Source: Actinokineospora fastidiosa
GTDB lineage: Bacteria > Actinomycetota > Actinomycetes > Mycobacteriales > Pseudonocardiaceae
Assembly (NCBI RefSeq): GCF_014648415.1
Contig: NZ_BMRB01000001.1
Location: 1,550,001 to 1,614,000 of the forward strand
DNA length: 64,000 nucleotides
Direction: 5' to 3'
Shown: positions 1 to 15,434 of the stretch, piece by piece
How the letters are laid out: each line of letters opens with the position of its first letter
Numbering within the stretch: the first letter of the stretch is position 1
The notes under the pieces: generated by a model
Database searches by the model: none
What the model was told of the DNA's origin: nothing
The model's input: the letters and a program-made list of their open reading frames with translations, nothing else
Made by a program: the position numbers and the translations under genes

Positions 1-603
1 AACTCCGACGACCTGTTCGCCACGGTGGAGAACCTGCAGAAGCTCACCACCACGCTCGCGGGGAGCGACCAGGCGGTCAACGACTTCAACGTCCAACTCG
101 CCCAGGCGTCGGAGTTCCTGGCCAGCGAGCGCGGCAACCTCGCCGCCGCCGTCGACCAGCTCGGGATCGCCCTGGGCGTGGTGCAGAAGTTCATCGACGA
201 CAACCGCGGCGCGCTGAAGTCCAACGTGGACAAGCTGGCCTCGATCACCGGCGTGCTGGTCGAGCAGCGGGCGGCGCTGGCCGAGACCCTGGACATCGCC
301 CCGTTGGCGCTGAGCAACATCGTCAACTCCTACAACGCGTCCTCCGGCACCCTGGACGCCCGGTCCAACATCAACGAGCTGACGAACCCGCCCATCGTCA
401 CCCTGTGCAACCTGGTCAAGCAGACCCCGCCGCAGGAGCTGCCGAACCCGCTGGCCGACGCGTGCGCGCAGCTCGCGCCGATCCTGCAGGGCGCGGTGCC
501 GCTGCCCTCGCCCGCCCAGGTCATCGACGGCATGCGCAAGGGCCAGCTGCCCATGCTGCCGCTGCCGATCGCGGGCGACCCGCTGAGCTCGGGAGGCAAC
601 TGA
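1..603 (+). CDS. MCE family protein, C-terminal part (MceD-like, 5' end outside window)
   Basis: The reading frame is open from base 1, so only the last 200 residues are seen. They form a long, mostly helical region with heptad-like spacing (QAVNDFNVQLAQASEFL and following) and a Pro/Leu-rich tail, as in the region after the MCE domain in Mce proteins. Mce proteins are extracytoplasmic substrate-binding parts of lipid/sterol importers driven by an Mkl ATPase with YrbE permeases. The stop overlaps the start of the next gene (TGATG), which encodes an MceE-type lipoprotein, so by the usual A-F order this is probably MceD. The letter is inferred from position only. Confidence 0.8.
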   Translation, partial: NSDDLFATVENLQKLTTTLAGSDQAVNDFNVQLAQASEFLASERGNLAAAVDQLGIALGVVQKFIDDNRGALKSNVDKLASITGVLVEQRAALAETLDIAPLALSNIVNSYNASSGTLDARSNINELTNPPIVTLCNLVKQTPPQELPNPLADACAQLAPILQGAVPLPSPAQVIDGMRKGQLPMLPLPIAGDPLSSGGN

Positions 604-1796
604 TGCCCGTGAAGCGCACGCTGATGGCCGTGCTCGGCTCGGCCGCCCTGGTCTCCGGGTGCGGGTTCACCGGCATCTACGACCTGCCGCTGCCCGGCGG
701 CGCCGACCTCGGCGGCGAGCCGTACTCGGTGCGCGTGCAGTTCCGCGACGTGCTCGACCTGGTGCCGCAGTCCGCGGTGAAGGTCAACGAGGTCGCCGTG
801 GGCCGGGTCGACACCGTCTCGCTGGCCCCCGACGGCTGGACGGCCGAGCTGACCCTGCTGGTCAACGGCGACGTCAAGCTGCCTGCCAACGCCCTGGCCA
901 AGATCCGCCAGTCCAGCCTGCTCGGCGAGAAGTACGTCGAGCTGAGCCCGCCGTCGGACCCGCAGGGCTCCTTGGCGGACGGGGCGCTGATCCCGGTGGA
1001 GCGGACCAACCGCAACACCGAGGTCGAGGAGGTGCTCGGCGCCCTGTCGATGCTGCTCAACGGCGGCGGCGTCGAGCAGCTGCAGGACATCGCCAAAGAG
1101 GTGAACGCCGCCCTGGCAGGCAACGAGGACGACATCAAGGCCCTGCTCGACAACCTCAACACCGCCGTCGCCACGCTCGACGCGGGCAAGGACGACATCA
1201 CCCGCGCCCTCGACGGCATCAACCGGCTCGCCGCGACGCTGAACGCCCAGCGCGACCAGATCGCGGGCGTCATCGACGACATCGGGCCCGGCCTGGCCGT
1301 GCTGCACGAGCAGCGCCGCCAGCTCGTGACCATGCTGCAGAGCCTGGAGTCGCTGGGCGAGGTCGCCGTCGACACGGTCAACCGCAGCCACGCCGACCTC
1401 GTGGCCGACCTGAAGGCGCTGGCCCCGACCCTGCAGAAGCTCGGTGAGGCGGGCGCGGACCTGCCCAAGTCGCTTGAGCTGCTGCTGACCTTCCCGTTCA
1501 CCGACCAGGCGGCCAAGGGCGTCAAGGGCGACTACTTCAACCTCTACGCCAAGCTCGACCTCGACCTGACCAACGTGCTGGACAACCTGGGCCGCAGCAG
1601 GCAGAACCCGCTGCGGGACCTGGGCCTGCCCGACCAGCTCGGCGGTCTGGCGGGCGGGCAGGACGGGGTGCCGGAGAACGCGCCCGACCCGCTGCCGCTG
1701 CCCTCGGTGACCCCGCAGACGCCCGCCGCCCAGCCGCCGTCGGGCGGGACGCCCGGCGGCAGCATCTTCGACGTCCTGCTGGGAGGCGGCGCCTGA
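603..1796 (+). CDS. MCE family lipoprotein (MceE-like)
   Basis: 397 residues. A signal sequence ends in a lipobox with the acylated cysteine at residue 20 (LVSGC), so the protein should be a lipid-anchored exported subunit of the Mce importer. An MCE domain follows (about residues 40-130, including the SSLLGEKYVELSPP segment), then a long helical stretch with repeated heptads and a Pro-rich C-terminus. The ATG overlaps the upstream stop by one base, and its own stop overlaps the next start in the same way, so the mce genes are translationally coupled. Position before MceF and the lipobox are the standard marks of MceE. Confidence 0.9.
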   Translation: MPVKRTLMAVLGSAALVSGCGFTGIYDLPLPGGADLGGEPYSVRVQFRDVLDLVPQSAVKVNEVAVGRVDTVSLAPDGWTAELTLLVNGDVKLPANALAKIRQSSLLGEKYVELSPPSDPQGSLADGALIPVERTNRNTEVEEVLGALSMLLNGGGVEQLQDIAKEVNAALAGNEDDIKALLDNLNTAVATLDAGKDDITRALDGINRLAATLNAQRDQIAGVIDDIGPGLAVLHEQRRQLVTMLQSLESLGEVAVDTVNRSHADLVADLKALAPTLQKLGEAGADLPKSLELLLTFPFTDQAAKGVKGDYFNLYAKLDLDLTNVLDNLGRSRQNPLRDLGLPDQLGGLAGGQDGVPENAPDPLPLPSVTPQTPAAQPPSGGTPGGSIFDVLLGGGA

Positions 1797-3052
1797 TGCT
1801 GACCAGGACAGTGCGGCTGCAGCTCGTCGCCTTCTTCGTGATCGCCGTGGTCGCGGTCGTCTACGCGCTGTTCCGGTTCACCGAGATCGGCAGGGCGTTC
1901 GGCGCCAACGGCTACCGGGTGACCATGGAGCTGGCCGACTCCGGCGGGATCTTCACCAACGCCGAGGTCACCTACCGCGGGGTCAACGTCGGGCGGGTCG
2001 GCGACATCCGGCTCACCCGCGAGGGCATCGAGGTGGACCTGAACATCGAGCCCGAGGCCCCGCCGATCCCGGCCGACCTCGACGCCGTGGTCGCCAACCG
2101 CTCCGCCGTGGGCGAGCAGTACGTCGACCTGCGGCCGCGCCACGACGGCGGGGAGCTGCTGGCCGAGGGCGCGCGCATCACCGACGACCGCACCTCCGTC
2201 CCGGTCGGCACCGACAAGGTCATCCGCGACCTGGACGGCCTCGCCTCATCCGTGCCGGTCGACGACCTGCGCGTGGTGGTCGACGAGCTGCACCAGGCGT
2301 TCACCGGGACCGGCGACGACCTGCAGGCCCTGCTCGACAGCACCGGCGAGTTCACCGCCGCCGCCCGCGCCGCGCTGCCGGAGACGGTGAAGCTGATCGA
2401 GGACGGTGCGATCGTGCTCGACACCCAGCTGGCGCAGTCGGGCAACATCAAGAGCTTCGCCGAGGACCTGCGCCTGCTCGGCGAGCAGCTGCGCGGCTCC
2501 GACGCCGACATCCGCGAGCTGATCGCGGCCGCGCCGCCCGCCGCGGCGTCGGTCACCGGCCTGCTGCGCGAGAGCGGGCCGGGGCTGGGCGTGCTGGTGG
2601 CGAACCTGCTGACCACGTCCAACCTGATGGTGACCCGCCAGGACGGCCTCGAACTCGCGCTGGTCGCCTACCCGGTGGTGGCCGTCGGCCCGAAGACGGT
2701 CGTGCCCGGCGACGGCACCGCCCACCTGGGCCTGGCGCTGAACCTGTTCGACCCGCCGCCGTGCACCCGCGGCTACGAGGGCACCAAGCAGCGCGCGGGC
2801 AACGAGCTGGAGCCGGTGCCGGAGAACTCCCAGGCGTACTGCGCCGAGCCGGTGGGCAGCCCCATCAGCGTCCGCGGCTCGCAGAACGCGCCCTACGGGG
2901 GCAAGCCCGTGCAGCCGACCCCCGACCAGCTCGAGGACAACGCCGACCGGCCGAGCGAGCAGCTCGCCGAGCTGGCGGGCGTGCCGGGCGTGGTCACCCA
3001 ACCCGGTATCGGCAACCCCATCGGGCTGGCCGGCCTGCTCGGCCTCGGCTGA
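1796..3052 (+). CDS. MCE family protein (MceF-like)
   Basis: 418 residues. One N-terminal membrane segment (about residues 10-26, LVAFFVIAVVAVVYALF) is followed by an MCE domain (about 38-115, with the GEQYVDLRP motif) and a helical region. The C-terminal part contains two cysteines in a CTRGYEG/YCAEP context seen in other Mce proteins. It should form the last subunit of the periplasm-like Mce tunnel that carries hydrophobic substrates. Start ATG overlaps the mceE stop. It is the last canonical mce gene; two associated membrane proteins follow. Confidence 0.9.
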   Translation: MLTRTVRLQLVAFFVIAVVAVVYALFRFTEIGRAFGANGYRVTMELADSGGIFTNAEVTYRGVNVGRVGDIRLTREGIEVDLNIEPEAPPIPADLDAVVANRSAVGEQYVDLRPRHDGGELLAEGARITDDRTSVPVGTDKVIRDLDGLASSVPVDDLRVVVDELHQAFTGTGDDLQALLDSTGEFTAAARAALPETVKLIEDGAIVLDTQLAQSGNIKSFAEDLRLLGEQLRGSDADIRELIAAAPPAAASVTGLLRESGPGLGVLVANLLTTSNLMVTRQDGLELALVAYPVVAVGPKTVVPGDGTAHLGLALNLFDPPPCTRGYEGTKQRAGNELEPVPENSQAYCAEPVGSPISVRGSQNAPYGGKPVQPTPDQLEDNADRPSEQLAELAGVPGVVTQPGIGNPIGLAGLLGLG

Positions 3053-3072
3053 CCTACGTACTCTGGAGCGCC

Positions 3073-3645
3073 ATGACCAACCCCGAGCCCGTCGATCCCG
3101 AGCCCGTCGCCGAGGTGCGGACGAGGCCGGTGGGGAGACACCCGCTCGTGCTCGCGGCGACGGCGCTGCTCGTGCTCTGCGCGGCCGCGGCGGTCTGGTT
3201 CGGCGTCGCCTGGCTGCGCGCGGGCACCGATGACGCCCTGGACGTCGCCCGCGCCCGCGACGACGCCGTGCGGGCGGGCGAGCAGGCCGTCATCACCTTC
3301 CACACGATGGACTACCGCGACGTCGACGCGAACCTGGACCGCTGGGTCGCCGCGTCGACCGGCGACATGCTCGCCCAGTTGGAGCGCGGCCGGGCCAGCG
3401 GCAAGTCGGTGATCGAGCAGAGCAAGCGCGTCTCGACGGCCACCGTCTACAGCACCGCGGTGATCGACCTCAACGACACGACCGGCACGGCCACGATCAT
3501 CAGCGCCGTCCACCAGAAGATCACCGAAGAGGGCGCCGAGGCCCCCGTCGACAAGTACCTGCGTGTCCAAGCCGCCCTGCAGCGCGGGGAGGCGGGCTGG
3601 AAGCTGTCCGGCCTGACCTACATCGCGCCGACCCCGGCAGGCTGA
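3073..3645 (+). CDS. Mce-associated membrane protein
   Basis: 190 residues. A short charged N-terminus, one membrane segment (about residues 26-45, LVLAATALLVLCAAAAVWFG) and an extracytoplasmic domain with the YRDVDANLDRWVAASTGDML pattern typical of Mce-associated (Mas) proteins, which resemble NTF2-like folds and stabilise the Mce complex. The start was set at ATG 3073 rather than further upstream because the upstream extension lies inside mceF in another frame. It sits 20 bp after mceF and 11 bp before the next Mas-type gene. Confidence 0.85.
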   Translation: MTNPEPVDPEPVAEVRTRPVGRHPLVLAATALLVLCAAAAVWFGVAWLRAGTDDALDVARARDDAVRAGEQAVITFHTMDYRDVDANLDRWVAASTGDMLAQLERGRASGKSVIEQSKRVSTATVYSTAVIDLNDTTGTATIISAVHQKITEEGAEAPVDKYLRVQAALQRGEAGWKLSGLTYIAPTPAG

Positions 3646-3656
3646 GAGGAAAGCCC

Positions 3657-4763
3657 GTGCCCACGCCCCCGCGCCGCCGCCCGGCCGGACCCCCGACCCG
3701 CCGCCCCAAGGTCGCGGGCCTGCGCAAGCCCGCCCGCCCCGACGTCCCCGACGTCCCCGACGAGACCGACGCCGGGACCGAGCCGCCCGCCCGCGACGAG
3801 CGGCCCGCGACCGGCGGAGCCCACCCGCAGGCCCGTCCCGACGCCCCCGTCTCGGACACCGCCATCACCGCGCCCGCCCCGGCGCCGCCCGCCGACGAGC
3901 CCGAGCCGGACATCGCCGACGAGCCCGTCGACGAGCCCGACACTGATCCCCAAAACGAGCAGGCGCCCGCCGACCCGGATGTCGCCGACAGCGACGAGCC
4001 CGTCACCCCGACGGTCACCGACGGCGTCATCACCGCCAGCCCGGCCGAGAAGAGTGACGAAAGTCACACAATTGACTCCGCTGAAGATGATCTCCCCCCG
4101 CGGCCGTCCCCGACCGGCAAGCGCCGGGCTGGCGGGCGGGCCGCGCCGAGGGACCTGGCCGTCGCCGAACGGTCGACGGGCGGTCGGACCAGGCCAAAGG
4201 CGGTCATCGACCCGGGCAAGCGGGCGCTGAACGGGGCGATCGCGCTGGCCGTCGTCGCCCTGCTCCTGGCCGCGCTCGGGCTCTACTTCAAGGGCCAGGC
4301 CGACCGGCTGACCTCCGGGGCGGACAAGGCCAACACCGCATTCACCGACGCGGCCGCCACCGCCGAGGTCAAGACGCAGATCGTCGCGGGCCTGGAGCGC
4401 GCGCTGTCCTACGACTACCGCGACCTCGACCGCACCGCCGCTGCGGTCAAGGAGGTGCTCGCGGGCCGGGCCGTCTGCGAGTACGACGCCATGTTCGGCC
4501 AGCTCAGGGAGCTCGCGCCCGCCCAGAAGCTGGTCCACACGACGATCGTCCGCGAGCTCGGCGTGCGCCAGCTGAGCGCCGACCGGGCCGAGGCGCTGGT
4601 CTTCATCGACCAGACCTCCACGCGGGTCGAGGAGGACCAGACGACCGCCAGCGGGGCCCAGCTCGGGGTCACCGCGGAGCGCGTCGACGGGGCCTGGAAG
4701 ATCACCGAGTTCGACACGTTCAACCAGCCGCTGCCCAACGGTCAACCACTGCCCCAGTGCTGA
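3657..4763 (+). CDS. Mce-associated protein with long Pro/Asp-rich cytoplasmic leader
   Basis: 368 residues from GTG 3657, preceded by GAGAGGA. Residues 1 to about 180 are low complexity (Pro, Ala, Asp, Glu and Arg rich); a membrane segment follows (about 190-208, AIALAVVALLLAALGLYFKG) and then a Mas-type extracytoplasmic domain (YDYRDLDRTAAAVKEVLAG) closely parallel to the previous gene. The paralogous pair is usual at the end of actinobacterial mce operons. The disordered leader is unusually long, and its function is unknown. It ends the mce operon; rpoB begins 356 bp later. Confidence 0.8.
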   Translation: MPTPPRRRPAGPPTRRPKVAGLRKPARPDVPDVPDETDAGTEPPARDERPATGGAHPQARPDAPVSDTAITAPAPAPPADEPEPDIADEPVDEPDTDPQNEQAPADPDVADSDEPVTPTVTDGVITASPAEKSDESHTIDSAEDDLPPRPSPTGKRRAGGRAAPRDLAVAERSTGGRTRPKAVIDPGKRALNGAIALAVVALLLAALGLYFKGQADRLTSGADKANTAFTDAAATAEVKTQIVAGLERALSYDYRDLDRTAAAVKEVLAGRAVCEYDAMFGQLRELAPAQKLVHTTIVRELGVRQLSADRAEALVFIDQTSTRVEEDQTTASGAQLGVTAERVDGAWKITEFDTFNQPLPNGQPLPQC

Positions 4764-5119
4764 CACTCCATCCGTGGGATTGCCAGGCCCGGCGGCGCTA
4801 CCACGCGTGTTTGTGCTGGTCAAGACGTGATCGCCGAGCGGCAGATGACTGCTGCAAAAGTGGTTTCGTTGGCGTGGCATCTTGACTGCCGGGGGTGCTG
4901 GGTTCAGGCTGTATCCGAGCAGCGACCTCGATCAGGAGGGCCGATTGAGCGCGGGCCTCGACAGTCGCCCTGTCAGTGGCTAGACTGCCCCTTTGCGCTG
5001 CCCATTTTCCGCACGCCCTTTGCCGAGAGCTAGGATGTTGGGCACCACGGCACCCTTGACAGTCGCGTGAGCTGTGCTAATGCGGCTGTCGACCGCTCAT
5101 AGTCCTGGAAGGACGCATC
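4764..5119 (+). promoter_or_regulatory. rpoB upstream region with candidate promoters
   Basis: This 356-bp gap separates mce from rpoB and holds no convincing gene. The best promoter is TCGACA at 4958-4963, a 17-bp spacer, then TAGACT at 4981-4986, giving a leader of about 125 nt. A consensus TTGACA lies at 5056-5061, but the only -10-like element (GCTAAT, 5076-5081) is just 14 bp away, so it is weaker. A third -10-like TAGGAT sits at 5031-5036 with no clear -35. Several promoters upstream of rpoB are common in actinobacteria. Confidence 0.6.
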
Positions 5120-8617
<3,498 letters not shown>

Positions 8618-8702
8618 CAACCTCGCCGGTCGGGGGCCATCCGGCCCCCGGCCAGGCGCCGATCCCCCTAGCCATGACCCAAGAAGGGGAGAAGGAACCG
8701 AC

Positions 8703-12602
<3,900 letters not shown>

Positions 12603-12617
12603 CGGCCGCCAGTCGAC

Positions 12618-12655
12618 GGAAAGGCCCCGCGAGCTTCGGCTCGCGGGGCCTTTCC
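12618..12655. terminator. rpoBC terminator, probably bidirectional
   Basis: A perfect 17-bp stem, GGAAAGGCCCCGCGAGC (12618-12634) paired with 12639-12655, closed by a TTCG tetraloop. It lies 16 bp after the rpoC stop and 26 bp from the end of the convergent SitI3-type gene, so it can serve both. The right arm includes CCTTTCCC rather than a pure T tract. Confidence 0.9.
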
Positions 12656-12680
12656 CGTTTCCGGTCCTGTCTCGCTCAGC

Positions 12681-13127
12681 TCAGCTGAACGCCAGGTGCG
12701 CCCGCTGGTACGGCCACGGCAGCAAGGCGAGCTGTGCGGGCTTCCACAGGCTGTCGTTGACGGTCAGCTCGCCGTTCCGGCGCAGCAGCCACACCTCGTC
12801 GTGCTCGAAATGCAGCAGGGCGTCCCCGGGAATCGCGGCCAGCACGGCGACGACCAGGCGGAAGGCGTCGGTCTCCTGCGCCTCGAAATCACCGGTCTTG
12901 CTCAGCCCGAAGTAGGCCTCGATCGTCGGGGCGAAGCCGAACTGCTCCTCCACCGGGTCGGGCGGGTCGTACTCGGCGACGTCGACGTCGAACCAGCCGC
13001 CGCCGCGCAGCGTTCCCTTCGTGCCCTCGTGCCGGTCGACCGCCCCCGAGCCCGCGGCGACCATGGCGGACACGACGGCCTTCGGGGCGACCGGCGCGCC
13101 GAGTTCGAGTTTGTAGGTGATGGACAC
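12681..13127 (-). CDS. SitI3-family protein, probable immunity protein for the upstream toxin
   Basis: 148 residues from GTG 13127. The sequence has the pattern I associate with the SitI3 family, named after an immunity protein of Myxococcus: an N-terminal MSITYKLELG strand, PTIEAYFGLSK, then AIPGDALLHFEHDEVWLLRRNGELTVND near the C-terminus. It has no signal peptide or membrane segment, as expected for a cytosolic immunity protein. It starts 16 bp after the toxin gene on the same strand, the standard toxin-immunity order. That it neutralises this particular toxin is inferred from adjacency. Confidence 0.75.
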   Translation of the reverse strand: MSITYKLELGAPVAPKAVVSAMVAAGSGAVDRHEGTKGTLRGGGWFDVDVAEYDPPDPVEEQFGFAPTIEAYFGLSKTGDFEAQETDAFRLVVAVLAAIPGDALLHFEHDEVWLLRRNGELTVNDSLWKPAQLALLPWPYQRAHLAFS

Positions 13128-13143
13128 GGGTCACGTCCTGCCG

Positions 13144-13767
13144 TCACTGGGGGAAGGCATCGATGATGGTGCCGTTCTTGTCAATGATCTTGACCTCCTG
13201 CAGTCCCCTGACGTGCGGGAGGATCGCCTTCATCTCCTCCACCGTCATGGGGCTGCGCTCCATGTTGATGACGATACTGCCGGACTGCTTCTTGACCTTG
13301 TCCCGCAGTTCGCTGCGCAGGCTGTTGCGGTTGTCGCTGCTCGGCGCGTAGCAGTCCCACAGCCGACCCTCGATGTTGTAGTCGGGGTCGCTGGTGCCGT
13401 TCGCGCCCTTCTCGCCGGTGTTCTGGCTGATCCGGTACCCGGCCCTGGCGAGGATGGTCGCCGTGTCGTTCTCGATCCGGTGGCCCTCGCGCTGCTTCGG
13501 GCTGCCGGTGGAGGTGTCGGTCGGCGTCCCGCCGGGCTTGGCGTTCGGGTCGGGCTGCCCGGACGGCCTGGTGTGCGTCGACTGGCTAGGGGTGGTGGGG
13601 TTGGTCTGGCCCTGGCCGCTGCCCGGCTCACCGCGGGAGATGGTCGTCTCGGCGCTGGTGAGCGCGCTGTCGACGCCGTTGCCCGCGTTGACGCCGCCGC
13701 CGGTCTGCGGAGGCCGGTCGGGGGAGCCGGGGCTGCCGTTGCCGGGCGTCCTTGGTTTGGGTGTCAC
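13144..13767 (-). CDS. Polymorphic toxin with C-terminal CdiA_C-type nuclease domain
   Basis: 207 residues from GTG 13767. Residues 1-90 are a Pro/Gly/Ser/Thr-rich linker. Residues about 92-205 resemble the CdiA_C tRNA-nuclease domain of contact-dependent inhibition toxins: a helix (ENDTATILARAGYRISQN), then DPDYNIEGRLWDCYAP (D127, D129, D138), a helix ending DKVKKQSGSIVINM (K157-K160) and a closing GLQEVKIIDKNGTII strand. In that family the Asp/Lys residues form a PD-(D/E)XK-like site that cuts tRNA. It is 7 bp after a WXG carrier gene and 16 bp before the immunity gene. The toxin domain has lower GC than its neighbours. tRNA as target is a family-based guess. Confidence 0.78.
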   Translation of the reverse strand: MTPKPRTPGNGSPGSPDRPPQTGGGVNAGNGVDSALTSAETTISRGEPGSGQGQTNPTTPSQSTHTRPSGQPDPNAKPGGTPTDTSTGSPKQREGHRIENDTATILARAGYRISQNTGEKGANGTSDPDYNIEGRLWDCYAPSSDNRNSLRSELRDKVKKQSGSIVINMERSPMTVEEMKAILPHVRGLQEVKIIDKNGTIIDAFPQ

Positions 13768-13774
13768 GGCCGCC

Positions 13775-14476
13775 CTACCCGTTGAGGAGCTTGGTCAGGT
13801 TGGTCAGGCTGGTGATCAGCGCCATCGTGTAGGTCAGGATGCGACCCGCCCACTTCACGACCGCGGCGGCGATCTGCGAGGCGATGACCGGGATGGTCAC
13901 CACGAAGACCGCCTCCACCACCCAGACGATCACCCGGGCGACCAGGTCGGCGATCAGGTCGCGCACGATCTCCCTGGTCAGCTCCACCAGTCCGCCCGCG
14001 CCCTCGGTGGCCGCGGCCATCGCCGCGGAGATCGCGCCGAGCGCGGCCAGCCCGTCGACGTTGTTGACCATCAGGGCGCGGTAGGCGTCGGCGGCCGGGC
14101 CGGTCCAGCCGGGCAGGTCGCTGTTGAGGTGGTTGCCCAGTTCCTCGGACATGGCGTGCAGTTCGGTGGCCATGTTGTTCCACGTCGCCGCGTGCGAGGC
14201 CACGACGTCGGGCTTGCCGGTGAGCTCGTCGAGCATCTGGCGCAGGGGCTCGAAGTACTCCATCGCCCACCCGATCCCGTTGGCCAGCAGGGCGCTGATC
14301 GGGTCCATCACCGTCGCGGCGACCTCGACGCCCAGCTGGGCGCCCGCGAGCAGGTCGTCGACCCACCCGTCGCTCTTGATGGCGTCGACCAGGCCCTCGA
14401 TGCTGTCGGCCAGGCCCGAGCCGGTCCAGACCTCGCGGCTGGACTCGACCGGCGCGACGAGCGAGTCGTCGGTCAT
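13775..14476 (-). CDS. WXG100-type carrier protein with hydrophobic C-terminal half (T7SS substrate)
   Basis: 233 residues from ATG 14476. A helical hairpin with a central WTG turn (LPGWTGPAADAYRALM, about residue 125) is the WXG100 signature of type VII secretion substrates. The C-terminal third contains long hydrophobic stretches (DLVARVIVWVVEAVFVVTIPVIASQIAAAVVKW) that could be membrane-active. Its start overlaps the EspC-like gene stop (ATGA), and the toxin gene starts 7 bp after its stop in a different frame. The likely role is to carry or co-export the toxin, as in LXG and WXG toxin systems where the carrier may be a separate chain. Confidence 0.7.
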   Translation of the reverse strand: MTDDSLVAPVESSREVWTGSGLADSIEGLVDAIKSDGWVDDLLAGAQLGVEVAATVMDPISALLANGIGWAMEYFEPLRQMLDELTGKPDVVASHAATWNNMATELHAMSEELGNHLNSDLPGWTGPAADAYRALMVNNVDGLAALGAISAAMAAATEGAGGLVELTREIVRDLIADLVARVIVWVVEAVFVVTIPVIASQIAAAVVKWAGRILTYTMALITSLTNLTKLLNG

Positions 14477-14793
14477 CGCGGGCCGCCCTGGTACACCCCG
14501 TCGATCATCAGGGCGTTGGCGTCCTCGGTCGCCTCGTACTCAGCGGCGCTCGCCCGCAGTTCCGCCGCGACCAGCGACAGGTTGTTCTCCAGCCGCGCGA
14601 TCAGCGCGTCCTGCCGGGCGTGCTTGTCCTCCAGGATCCCGGAGATCCACCCGCACAGCAGGCCGTAGGCGCTGTCGTCCCGCGCGATGTGCGAACTCGC
14701 CGCCTTCACCGCCTCGAACCGGGCCTTGACGGCCTCGACGTTGGCCGCGTGCGCCCGCAACTGCTCGATCTCGACGCCGAACCCGCCCGCCAT
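14473..14793 (-). CDS. EspC-like T7SS partner protein
   Basis: 106 residues, all helical, no signal peptide. The order FGVEIEQLRAHAANVEAVKARFEAVKAA, then DDSAYGLLCGWI, then a second helix ending SAAEYEATEDANA fits the EspC/ESX secretion-associated family, including a Y-x-x-x-E/D signal (YEATE) used for T7SS export. It overlaps the WXG gene by 4 bp, so the two are probably made and exported as a heterodimer. It starts 3 bp after the YbaB-like gene stop. The family call rests on pattern, not on a search. Confidence 0.7.
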   Translation of the reverse strand: MAGGFGVEIEQLRAHAANVEAVKARFEAVKAASSHIARDDSAYGLLCGWISGILEDKHARQDALIARLENNLSLVAAELRASAAEYEATEDANALMIDGVYQGGPR

Positions 14794-14796
14794 GGC

Positions 14797-15240
14797 CTAC
14801 CCCCGTCCGAGTTGGGACCCCAGGTCGAAATCCTCGTCATCGTCCGGACGCGCCGCCCGGGCGCGCGGTTCCCCGAGGGACCGGCCGACGCTGTCGGCGA
14901 TCGCGCGTCCCGCCGCCGAGTCCGGGCCCATCGTCTCGGCGATGACCTCCCGGGACCGCTCGGCCAGCGTGGCCCTGGCCGCGCCGAGCGCGGTCATCAC
15001 GGCCTGCGCGACGAGGTTCGGGGCCACCCGCTGGATGCGGTCGGTCAGGCGCAGGTCCACCAGCGCGCCGGTCGAGTCGACCACGACCTCGGCCAGCCCG
15101 CCCGGGTCGGCCGCGCTGATCCGCACCGCGCGCAGCCGCTCGCTCATGGCCTGCGTGTCCGCGGCCAGCTTGTCGATCCGGCCCTTCCAGGCCCGCAGGC
15201 GCTCGCGGGCGCCGTCCGGATCGAGGATCTCGCCGTCCAT
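14797..15240 (-). CDS. YbaB/EbfC-like protein at head of toxin cassette
   Basis: 147 residues from ATG 15240 with GAGGGGAG upstream. The fold pattern is that of YbaB/EbfC nucleoid proteins: a long first helix (RLRAWKGRIDKLAADTQAMSERL), a beta sheet (GGLAEVVVDSTGALVDLRLTDR) and a second long helix. In actinobacterial T7SS loci such proteins often precede Esx/EspC genes; whether they bind DNA or act as chaperones is not settled. The C-terminus is acidic (DDDEDFDLGSQL), a motif shared with two other small T7SS-linked proteins in this window. It is the first gene of the minus-strand cassette. Confidence 0.75.
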   Translation of the reverse strand: MDGEILDPDGARERLRAWKGRIDKLAADTQAMSERLRAVRISAADPGGLAEVVVDSTGALVDLRLTDRIQRVAPNLVAQAVMTALGAARATLAERSREVIAETMGPDSAAGRAIADSVGRSLGEPRARAARPDDDEDFDLGSQLGRG

Positions 15241-15275
15241 ACGCGCCCAGACTCCCCTCGTCGGCCTCGGCTCGG

Positions 15276-15281
15276 AGTCTA
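15276..15281 (-). promoter_or_regulatory. Candidate -10 element for the toxin cassette
   Basis: TAGACT on the minus strand, identical to the rpoB -10, lies 36 bp upstream of the YbaB-like start. No matching -35 is visible at 16-18 bp, so this is a weak call. Confidence 0.35.
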
Positions 15282-15434
15282 GGACCGATCACGGCCGCGG
15301 GGGCGGCGGACAGCGCCGATCGGACCCGCAAAGTTGGGCCAAACCGTCGATACGGTCTGTGATTCATTGACGACGCCCGGTCCGTGAGTCACCCTCTTCC
15401 CCGGTGTCATCCGTCCCCATATGGGAGGTTTCGC

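Noticed and set aside
4827..5033. A 68-residue frame between mce and rpoB
   Set aside because: It crosses the best rpoB promoter, has no ribosome site and mixed codon use.
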